From assembly GCA_913778505.1 (NCBI GenBank), contig CAJYWD010000036.1:62001-126000 (forward strand): a stretch of 64,000 nucleotides of DNA, read 5' to 3'. The DNA is from an uncultured Chryseobacterium sp. (GTDB taxonomy: Bacteria; Bacteroidota; Bacteroidia; Flavobacteriales; Weeksellaceae). The notes beneath the pieces are model-generated. The model saw only the letters and a list, made by a program, of their open reading frames with translations. It was not told the DNA's origin and ran no database searches. A program made the translations under genes and the position numbers. Positions 26,826 through 32,860 of the stretch are shown piece by piece (position 1 is the first letter of the stretch; each line of letters starts with the position of its first letter).

Positions 26826-26859
26826 AAACTCCGAAGTTAAAATACTTCGGAGTTTTTGT
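26826..26859 (+). terminator. Terminator closing the first toxin/immunity cassette
   Basis: A 12-bp stem (AAACTCCGAAGT/ACTTCGGAGTTT) with a 6-base loop and T-run, 5 bp after the immunity stop. Confidence 0.88.
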
Positions 26860-26863
26860 TTAA

Positions 26864-27616
26864 AAAACTATCGCCAAGATTTTACTTAAATTTACGAAAT
26901 GGATTGATGCAATCTTAGGAAGAAACGGCAGACAATTTGTCAAAGGACGGGTTGCTTTTGGAGAAATCACTAAAGCAATTCTGAGAAAGGAAATACCTGA
27001 AGATTTCTTTGAAGCCTTGAAAAAAATGGGAAAATCTGAGGACGATATTTTAGAATACTATACAAAATATCATAATGAGAATGATTATATGTTCCTGAAT
27101 GGGATTGAAGATATTCTTAAGAACAATAAAAATATTACTAAAACAGATGCCTTTGCCTTATGGAGCTATACTACAAATCATTACTATTGGGATTTGAATA
27201 ATTGGCTTAGAAATGGAGTTAATACAGCGAAAACAAAAGAGATTTCGCAATTGCTTACCAAAGCTCTTAATAAAATGCCAAAATATAATGGTACGGCTTT
27301 TAGAGCCTTAGAATTTAGTGATGATGATATTTTACAATCTTTTTTGAAAAAACATACTAAAGGAAAAACTGTTGATTACAATGATTTTGTATCTTGTGGA
27401 AGTAGTACGGAAGCAGCTTTTTTTGATAAACCTAAAAAGAATGTGTTTTTGAAAATGGAAGTAAAAAATGCACCAATAATTTCAGATTTTGCAGATGGTA
27501 TCAAGATTAGAGGCTACGCAAAAGATGAATTGTTGTTATTACAAGGAAGAAAATTTCAAGTTGAATATGTAAGACCTACTGCAAAAGGTTATGAAATAAA
27601 ATTAATAGAGAAATAA
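26864..27616 (+). pseudogene. Orphan C-terminal toxin cassette: ADP-ribosyltransferase-like
   Basis: An open frame from just after a TAA at 26861 to 27616 with no start at its head: it begins inside the shared backbone (TIAKILLKFTKWIDAILGRNGR). The C-terminal 170 residues look like an R-S-E mono-ADP-ribosyltransferase: an Arg strand (GTAFRALEF), a Ser-Thr-Ser-like strand (DFVSCGSS), hydrophobic FLKMEV, and the Glu-bearing turn KDELLLLQGRKFQVEYV. An internal ATG at 27017 could give a 199-residue product, but there is no secretion or delivery region. This is a displaced cassette, possibly a donor for recombination with a full-length toxin. The ART assignment comes from motif order and is not certain. 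Confidence 0.65.
26873..26909 (+). repeat. Toxin cassette junction repeat, copy 2
   Basis: 35/37 identical to 25858-25894 and in the matching coding position. After it this cassette switches to the ADP-ribosyltransferase-like domain. Confidence 0.85.
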
Positions 27617-27624
27617 ATATAAAA

Positions 27625-27996
27625 ATGAGTTTAGAAGATTTAAATAAAAAAATAGAAAAAGAATATCAAGAATATCTTTCGAGTCTAACACCCACAGAAA
27701 AATCAAATCATCTAAAAGAAATTCAAGAGTTTGATAATTCTATGAATAAATTTTGGGATGAAAAATATCCAAAGATGAGTTTGGAAGAAAAGAAAAAATA
27801 TTGGCTGGCAAGCACTCATAAAGGAATGCGAACACAAGGCGAAGCCTTTGGAGATGAGTATTCAGAATTTTCTAAAAAGTGGTATGATTTTGCGAAAGAG
27901 CACGAGCCTGATTTTGATGAGATATTTGATTATGTAACTAAAAATTTAGGCTTTGAGTTTGATTGGGAAGAATATAATAAACGAATTAAAAAGTGA
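27625..27996 (+). CDS. Candidate immunity protein, tandem copy 1 (123 aa)
   Basis: 123 residues starting 8 bp after the ADP-ribosyltransferase frame. The last 75 residues (PKMSLEEKKKYWLAST..., GEAFGDEYSEFSKKWYDFAK, FDEIFDYVTKNLGFEFDW) are nearly identical in two further genes just downstream. The N terminus is longer than in the other copies (about 48 residues before the shared block). It is acidic and cytoplasmic. Position after a toxin cassette and repetition in tandem suggest immunity to the ART-like toxin. No named family is recognised. Confidence 0.7.
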   Translation: MSLEDLNKKIEKEYQEYLSSLTPTEKSNHLKEIQEFDNSMNKFWDEKYPKMSLEEKKKYWLASTHKGMRTQGEAFGDEYSEFSKKWYDFAKEHEPDFDEIFDYVTKNLGFEFDWEEYNKRIKK

Positions 27997-28002
27997 ATTT
28001 AT

Positions 28003-28035
28003 ATCCTCGTACTTGTGACGGGGATTTTGTTTTTC
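28003..28035 (+). terminator. Terminator after immunity copy 1
   Basis: Stem ATCCTCGT/ACGGGGAT (one T-G pair) with a 7-base loop and TTTGTTTTT tail. The same hairpin follows copy 2. Confidence 0.75.
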
Positions 28036-28036
28036 C

Positions 28037-28168
28037 GATTTTGTTGATGCTATCAAGATTAGAGGTTATAATAAAGACGAATTGTTATTGTTAATAGGCA
28101 GAAAATTTGTAATCTAAGAATACAAAAAAGCTGGTGATAAACATTATTTTGAATTAATAGAAAAATAA
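28037..28168 (+). pseudogene. 3' stub of an ADP-ribosyltransferase-like toxin gene, copy 2
   Basis: 44 in-frame codons reading DFVDAIKIRGYNKDELLLL, then IGRKFVI, a stop, and EYKKAGDKHYFELIEK. This matches the last 40 or so residues of the toxin at 26864-27616 (DFADGIKIRGYAKDELLLL) but carries an internal TAA. The rest of the toxin is missing. It sits directly ahead of immunity copy 2. Confidence 0.8.
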
Positions 28169-28172
28169 AATT

Positions 28173-28472
28173 ATGAAATCAGATTTTGATAAATTTATAG
28201 AAGATGTAGAAGATTCTCGTCAAAAATTTTGGAATGAAAAATATCCAAAAATGAGTTTAGAAGAAAAGAAAAGATATTGGTTGGCAAGTACTCATCAAGG
28301 AATGAGAACACAAGGCGAAGCTTTTGGAGATGAATATTCAGAATTTTCTAAAAAATGGTATGATTTTGCGAAAGAGCACGAGCCTGATTTTGATGAGATA
28401 TTTGATTATGTGACCAAAAATTTAGGCTTTGAGTTTGATTGGAAAGAATATAACAAACGTATTAAAAAGTAA
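28173..28472 (+). CDS. Candidate immunity protein, tandem copy 2 (99 aa)
   Basis: 99 residues; N terminus MKSDFDKFIEDVEDSRQKFW, then the shared block (PKMSLEEKKRYWLAST..., WKEYNKRIKK), differing from copy 1 by only a few substitutions (K to R, K to Q, E to K). The frame is intact. It starts 4 bp after the toxin 3' stub and is followed by the same terminator hairpin as copy 1. Confidence 0.7.
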   Translation: MKSDFDKFIEDVEDSRQKFWNEKYPKMSLEEKKRYWLASTHQGMRTQGEAFGDEYSEFSKKWYDFAKEHEPDFDEIFDYVTKNLGFEFDWKEYNKRIKK

Positions 28473-28478
28473 ATTTAT

Positions 28479-28509
28479 ATCCTCGTACTTTTGACGGGGA
28501 TTTTGCTTT
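28479..28509 (+). terminator. Terminator after immunity copy 2
   Basis: The same ATCCTCGT/ACGGGGAT hairpin as at 28003, with loop ACTTTTG and a T-rich tail. It is part of the duplicated unit. Confidence 0.75.
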
Positions 28510-28510
28510 T

Positions 28511-28630
28511 CCGATTAAAATTAGAAACTATGCAAAAGATGAATTGTTGTTATTAAAAGGAAGAAAATTTGTGATAATTGAGCAAGTTGAAGAAGATGGT
28601 AAATATTTGATAACATTAAAAGAATTATAA
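28511..28630 (+). pseudogene. 3' stub of an ADP-ribosyltransferase-like toxin gene, copy 3
   Basis: 40 codons beginning PIKIRNYAKDELLLLKGRKF and ending ITLKEL, open to its stop. It again matches only the catalytic-Glu end of the toxin. It precedes immunity copy 3 by one base. Confidence 0.8.
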
Positions 28631-28631
28631 A

Positions 28632-28925
28632 ATGGAAGGAAAAGAATTTTTAAAAGAAATATTAAATTCTCAAAAGAAGTTTTGGGATGAAAAATATCCA
28701 AAGATGAGTTTGGAAGAAAAGAAAAAATATTGGCTGGCAAGCACTCATAAAGGAATGCGAACACAGGGCGAAGCCTTTGGAGATGAGTACTCAGAATTTT
28801 CTAAAGAATGGTATGATTTTGCGAAAGAGCACGAACCATATTTTGATGAAATATTTGATTATGTGACCAAAAATTTAGGATTTGAGTTTGATTGGGAAGA
28901 ATATAATAAACGAATTAAAAAGTGA
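28632..28925 (+). CDS. Candidate immunity protein, tandem copy 3 (97 aa)
   Basis: 97 residues; N terminus MEGKEFLKEILNSQKKFW, then the shared block nearly identical to copies 1 and 2 (KEWYDFAKEHEPYFDEIF is the main difference). The frame is intact. Each copy has a different N terminus but a near-constant C-terminal 75 residues, so variation is concentrated in the first helix. A further small gene starts 16 bp downstream. Confidence 0.7.
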   Translation: MEGKEFLKEILNSQKKFWDEKYPKMSLEEKKKYWLASTHKGMRTQGEAFGDEYSEFSKEWYDFAKEHEPYFDEIFDYVTKNLGFEFDWEEYNKRIKK

Positions 28926-28941
28926 ATAATGTTGCACTAAA

Positions 28942-29163
28942 ATGAGAAAAGAAATTATGGACAGTCCATGGGATTTTACTCTTTATGAAGAAAACAACAA
29001 AAAAATATTAGACGTCGTTTATTGTAATAGTTTTGTTGATTATTCAAGAAAATTTTTATTACAAGGAGATGAGCTAAATTATGATTTTGATCAACTAAAA
29101 AAATTAGCAGAAGAAATCCGAAACAATTACGAAAATTATAAGGACAGAGAAATAAAAGAGTAA
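28942..29163 (+). CDS. Small hypothetical protein, possible immunity protein (73 aa)
   Basis: 73 residues, acidic and soluble (MRKEIMDSPWDFTLYEENNKKILDVVYCNSF...). The start may instead be the internal ATG at codon 6. It sits at the end of the immunity array and ends in a terminator. It does not resemble the three tandem copies. DFTLYE...KKILDVVYCNS resembles small immunity-type proteins in general style only, and no family is claimed. Confidence 0.5.
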   Translation: MRKEIMDSPWDFTLYEENNKKILDVVYCNSFVDYSRKFLLQGDELNYDFDQLKKLAEEIRNNYENYKDREIKE

Positions 29164-29170
29164 TTCATTT

Positions 29171-29204
29171 AACTCCGGAGTCAATAGATTTCGGAGTTTT
29201 TCTT
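29171..29204 (+). terminator. Terminator closing the toxin/immunity region
   Basis: Stem AACTCCG/CGGAGTT with a 14-base loop and TTTCTT tail, 8 bp past the last small gene. Confidence 0.65.
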
Positions 29205-29332
29205 CAGAGAATAAATTGAATTTCATCAAAAAATTTAGATTTAAAACCAGAGAAATCAATTTTGATGAAATTTAAACATCGCTTTAAATTTTAAATCTCT
29301 ATTTTTACAGCCGGTTCTGAAATTTAAAAAGA

Positions 29333-30010
29333 ATGCTCGAACTCATTTTATACGCTGTCGGATTAGGAATTATGCTCAGTCTGGTGTTCATCGGACCAAT
29401 ATTTTTCCTGCTGATAGAAACCAGTTTCTCGCGAGGTCCAAAGCACGCTTTGTCTTTGGATTTTGGCGTCGTGTCAGCAGATATTCTCTGCATTGTCGTC
29501 AGTTATTATGCCAGCGCAGATTTGGTCAGTCTCATAGACAAGCATCCCGGTTTTTATAAGATCTCAGCTTTTCTGATCTTCATTTACGCACTTTATATGC
29601 TGATTTCCAAGACCAAAATGCACATCGAAGGCGAGGAAAAACTCATCAGTCAAAACTATCTTAAAACCTATCTTAACGGTTTTCTGCTGAACCTTCTGAA
29701 CATTGGTGTGGTGCTGTTCTGGCTCGTCACCGTGATTTCCGTGCGCAATGCCTATCCAAAAGTCCAGGATTTTATCCTTTACATCGGCATCGTTATTGGC
29801 ACTTATCTGGTCATCGATCTGTCTAAGATTATCCTGGCCAAACAGTTTCACGATAAGCTGAATCAGCGTGTCGCCAACAGTATCCGGAAAGGAGTCGGCG
29901 TTATACTGATATTTTTCAGCATTTTTATCTTTCTTCAGAGTTTCAAAAAATTCAACAGCTTCGAAGAGAAATTAGAGAAAGCAGAGAAGCAGCAGCCGAA
30001 AATCAAATAA
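29333..30010 (+). CDS. LysE/RhtB family amino-acid exporter
   Basis: 225 residues with about six hydrophobic helices. The N-terminal block (GLGIMLSLVFIGPIFFLLIETSFSRGPKHAL) carries the LysE family pattern of a Gly/Pro-rich first helix followed by a basic turn. Helices follow at about 70-90, 115-140, 145-170 and 185-205, with a charged C-terminal tail (KKFNSFEEKLEKAEKQQPK). LysE/RhtB proteins export basic or neutral amino acids by proton exchange; the substrate is not predictable. Base composition returns to that of the core genome here, marking the end of the toxin island. Confidence 0.85.
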   Translation: MLELILYAVGLGIMLSLVFIGPIFFLLIETSFSRGPKHALSLDFGVVSADILCIVVSYYASADLVSLIDKHPGFYKISAFLIFIYALYMLISKTKMHIEGEEKLISQNYLKTYLNGFLLNLLNIGVVLFWLVTVISVRNAYPKVQDFILYIGIVIGTYLVIDLSKIILAKQFHDKLNQRVANSIRKGVGVILIFFSIFIFLQSFKKFNSFEEKLEKAEKQQPKIK

Positions 30011-30020
30011 TGCTTTTTGG

Positions 30021-30104
30021 GCAGCTATTTCCGCCCTCCGCTATTATCTTTTTGCTCGGCATAGCCTCTCGCAAAAAGGATAACCGCTCAGGTCGGGCTG
30101 CGCT
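30021..30104. repeat. Dispersed intergenic repeat, copy B
   Basis: AGCTATTTCCGCCCTCCGCT ... AAAAAGGATAACCGCTCAGG is related to the element at 16917-17004. The remainder of the gap (30105-30272) holds another common-looking repeat (CTTTGCGACCTTTGCG style) and no gene. Confidence 0.55.
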
Positions 30105-30272
30105 TCGCAAAGTTGAAGATTTGTCATAAATCGAAGATTCGACGAAGTCATTGACAAACTTACTTTTTAATTGTGTCTTCGCTGAGCAAAGCGCCTTGGC
30201 GAACCTTAAAATATTTTAAATAAAATTTAAAAAAATCTTTGCGACCTTTGCGTTAAAATAAAACCAACACAA

Positions 30273-31202
30273 ATGCAAAACATCACTTTCCCGAAGTCAC
30301 TCAAAAAAGGAGACAAAATTGCCATCATTTCGCCGGCAGGTTCTGTGGAGATTCCACAATTAGAAACAACATTGGCTTTAATTAGGTCCAAAGGTTACGA
30401 ACCGGTTTTAGGCGAAAATCTCTACACAAAATACCAATATGGCTATTCGTACGCCGGAACCGAAGAAGAGCGGATAAAGGACATCAATTGGGCTTTAAAC
30501 GACCAAGATATTTCTGCAATCTGGGCTTCGCGCGGTGGCTATGGCTGTCAGCATCTTTTGCAGGATCTAAAACTGACGGCATTCAAGGAAAACCCAAAAT
30601 GGTATATTGGCTACTCGGACAATACGGTTATCCAAAGTTATCTGTTGAAAAAAGGTTTTGCATCCATCCATGGACAAACGATTAAAACGTCCAGCTTTGG
30701 CGTAACTGATGAAAGTTATGACTTGACATTCGATATCCTGAAAGGAAAATTCCCAACCTATAAAATCGATTCTTCAGAATACAATAGAGTAGGAGAGACC
30801 TCCGGAATTTTAGTTGGAGGCAATCTCGCTTTGATTTATGCACTTTTAGGAACACCTTACTCCTTTGATTTCAAAGATAAAATCTTGTTTATTGAGGAAA
30901 TTGGGGAGAATTTCTATGCGCTGGACCGGATGATAATGAGCCTGGAACTCGCTGGCGTATTCAAAAAAATCAAGGGATTGATTGTTGGCGGAATGACCAA
31001 TATGGGAAAAGAAAATGACAATAAAGCATACGAAGAATCTTTCGATTCTTTTGCAAATCAACTCATTGAAGAAAGAGTTTCCAAATATGATTTTCCCACA
31101 GTTTTCAATTTCCCGAATGGACATATTTACGATAACAGACCTCTAGTAATCGGTTCAGAAGTGATAATCAGAGTTGGTAAAGATGTAAAGATTAAGATTT
31201 AA
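30273..31202 (+). CDS. LD-carboxypeptidase, peptidase family S66
   Basis: 309 residues. S66 enzymes cleave L,D bonds in murein tetrapeptides or act like MccF on microcin C. The N-terminal GDKIAIISPAG, the nucleophile Ser in YIGYSDNT (about residue 115), the SIHGQ loop, the Glu in FIEEIGENFYALDRM and the His-containing C-terminal FNFPNGH are in the expected order. There is no signal peptide, consistent with a cytoplasmic murein-recycling role. It is tail-to-tail with a broken toxin gene, the two stops overlapping by three bases. Confidence 0.9.
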   Translation: MQNITFPKSLKKGDKIAIISPAGSVEIPQLETTLALIRSKGYEPVLGENLYTKYQYGYSYAGTEEERIKDINWALNDQDISAIWASRGGYGCQHLLQDLKLTAFKENPKWYIGYSDNTVIQSYLLKKGFASIHGQTIKTSSFGVTDESYDLTFDILKGKFPTYKIDSSEYNRVGETSGILVGGNLALIYALLGTPYSFDFKDKILFIEEIGENFYALDRMIMSLELAGVFKKIKGLIVGGMTNMGKENDNKAYEESFDSFANQLIEERVSKYDFPTVFNFPNGHIYDNRPLVIGSEVIIRVGKDVKIKI

Positions 31203-31455
31203 TCATAAATATCTTTGCGATGACCTAAATCAATGATGTCAATAAGAAGTTGTTTGTCAAAAATTTCATAAATAATTCGATAATCCCCTACTCTGATTCT
31301 GTAAGCATCTCGACCCTTTAATTTTTTGTAACCAAAAGGGCGTGGATTATTTTCAAGTAAAGAATTTCATCAAGAATGGGAGTTGCAATTATATCCGGAA
31401 GTTTATCTAGCCTTTTTTGTGCTTTTTTCGATAAAACAACTTCGTACTTAATCAT
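31199..31455 (-). pseudogene. RelE/ParE-type toxin, frameshifted
   Basis: From the ATG at 31455 the frame reads MIKYEVVLSKKAQKRLDKLP then fails near 31355. One base of frameshift restores ENNPRPFGYKKLKGRDAYRI, RVGDYRIIYEI and DLGHRKDIYD to a stop at 31199. The restored product of about 85 residues has the full RelE/ParE pattern (LDKLP, LKGRDAYRIRVGDYRIIY). RelE family members cleave mRNA at the ribosome; ParE members poison gyrase. As written the toxin is truncated and presumably inactive. Its start overlaps the antitoxin stop by 8 bp. Confidence 0.8.
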
Positions 31456-31654
31456 TTTGTTTCTTACGATTTTTGAGATATTCTCTTAATTCTATTCTCG
31501 TTCCATCGTCTTCTTTTTTTGCTTCATCATAAAGACGAATATCAGCTTCATCTTCCAATTCCTCCAGTATTCTCTGGTATTCTTTAATTTTAAGAATGAC
31601 CGCCGTTTTTTTGCCGTTTTTATCCGTGATATATTGTGGGTTTAGAGTAGTCAT
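31448..31654 (-). CDS. Antitoxin of a RelE/ParE-type toxin-antitoxin pair, 68 aa
   Basis: 68 residues: MTTLNPQYITDKNGKKTAVILKIKEYQRILEELED... The YITDKNGKKTAVIL segment and the following amphipathic helix are typical of Phd/RelB-like antitoxins paired with RelE/ParE toxins. The gene overlaps the toxin start by 8 bp in the canonical antitoxin-first order. The toxin reading frame is shifted, so this may be a solitary functional antitoxin. An antitoxin of this class would bind its own promoter just upstream of 31654. Confidence 0.75.
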   Translation of the reverse strand: MTTLNPQYITDKNGKKTAVILKIKEYQRILEELEDEADIRLYDEAKKEDDGTRIELREYLKNRKKQND

Positions 31655-31750
31655 ATTGAGGTGAATTTGGTTATTGAAATATAATTAATAAATTTATTAA
31701 AATTTGATGTTGATTATCATTATCAACTATCATTCATCTATTATAATCCT

Positions 31751-32119
31751 ATGGCAGACCACAACGAATTTGGAAAAATCGCAGAAGAACTGGCGGCAGA
31801 TTTTTTAGTCAAGGCTAATTATAAGATTCTGGCTCGTAATTTCCGTTACCTGAAAGCCGAAATTGACATCGTTGCCGAGACCGATGAGTACATCGTCATA
31901 GTGGAAGTCAAAGCCAGACACACCGACGCATTTCTGGAGCCTCAGGAATCGGTTAACAAAAAGAAAATCAAACTGTTGATTTCCGCAGCCAATTATTTCA
32001 TCGAAGAAAATAATATTGATAAAGAAGCCAGATTTGATATCATTTCAGTCCTTCCTAATCAACAAAAAACTTTGGAAATCCATCATATTATTGATGCTTT
32101 CCAAAGTTTTGAAATATAA
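31751..32119 (+). CDS. YraN family (UPF0102) putative endonuclease
   Basis: 122 residues with the family layout: GKIAEELAADFL near the N terminus, ILARNFRY, then the nuclease-like core EIDIVAE and VIVEVKAR, and EPQESVNKKK. The D/E-xK arrangement puts it in the restriction-endonuclease-like fold related to Holliday-junction resolvases. Length is typical. The function in vivo is not well established. Confidence 0.88.
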   Translation: MADHNEFGKIAEELAADFLVKANYKILARNFRYLKAEIDIVAETDEYIVIVEVKARHTDAFLEPQESVNKKKIKLLISAANYFIEENNIDKEARFDIISVLPNQQKTLEIHHIIDAFQSFEI

Positions 32120-32193
32120 TTTTCAGGAAGAAGTTTGGAGGTTTTGGGTAGTAGAATTCCAAAAACTAAAACCTGCGCCCTACAATCTTTGAC

Positions 32194-32694
32194 CTATTTT
32201 ATCTCCACGCATCCAACTCTTCCGCCCGCATTTCCAGTAGGTTGCGTGTGAAAATCATCAACACCGGCGTGAATCACAATCGACTTTCCGATTATATTTT
32301 TCATCGGGTCATCGCAGCCAAGGCACCATTTGTCGGTGGTAAACGTAAGCTGAGCTTCACCATTTTTATCAGCTTTCAGGTTGCCGATATCACCCATGTG
32401 GAAATGATCAGATTCCCATTTACCGTGATCATCCTTCGACGGATTCCAGTGTCCGCCTGCGCTGGAAGCATCTGTCGCACTGCAGTTTCCAAATTCATGG
32501 ATATGAACGGCATGCAATCCCGGCTTAAGTTTGAAAACACTTAAATCCATGGTAACTTCACCTTTTTTCTGTGTGAATTTTGCCGTGCCCTGAGTTTCTG
32601 TGTAAGATTTCGGACGCACAATATAGTCCTTAGACACCGTTTTGCAGGAAGCCAGTGAGAGACCGACTATCCCAATCAGTAATAAGTTTTTCAT
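32194..32694 (-). CDS. Copper/zinc superoxide dismutase family lipoprotein
   Basis: 166 residues. A lipobox signal (MKNLLLIGIVGLSLASC, Cys17) implies envelope location. Metal ligands typical of SodC are visible: HAVHIHEFG (Cu site), GGHWNPS, the HGKWESDHFHMGD zinc loop, IVIHAG (last Cu His) and GGRVGC with the disulfide cysteine. It should dismutate periplasmic superoxide. It is divergent from the TonB receptor gene and has a degenerate parS-like sequence upstream (32755-32770) that I do not call. Confidence 0.88.
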   Translation of the reverse strand: MKNLLLIGIVGLSLASCKTVSKDYIVRPKSYTETQGTAKFTQKKGEVTMDLSVFKLKPGLHAVHIHEFGNCSATDASSAGGHWNPSKDDHGKWESDHFHMGDIGNLKADKNGEAQLTFTTDKWCLGCDDPMKNIIGKSIVIHAGVDDFHTQPTGNAGGRVGCVEIK

Positions 32695-32814
32695 AAAAAT
32701 AGTTTATTCGTTGAGAGGATTTGTAACAAATTTAAAGCCAATATGCTAACGGATGGTTTTACGTGGAACATCACCGTTCGGGCACCAAAACCGACGCTTC
32801 AGTCATATAAAATT

Positions 32815-32843
32815 TTGAATCATCAGAGGGCGACATACCTTTG
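32815..32843 (+). promoter_or_regulatory. Flavobacterial-type promoter of the TonB receptor gene
   Basis: TTG at 32815-32817 and TACCTTTG at 32836-32843 (spacer 18) fit the Bacteroidota -33/-7 consensus TTG / TAnnTTTG, 18 bp before the ATG. Confidence 0.6.
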
Positions 32844-32860
32844 AATCAAAATTATGAATT

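Noticed and set aside
25433..29163. Prophage or integrative element as explanation of the accessory region
   Set aside because: No integrase, phage structural gene, tRNA target or flanking att repeats are visible. Toxin/immunity cassette turnover explains the content.
32755..32770. A parS-like sequence (GGTTTTACGTGGAACA) upstream of the sodC-like gene
   Set aside because: Two mismatches, one in the conserved core half (TTTTAC for TTTCAC). It is too weak to call without genome-wide context.
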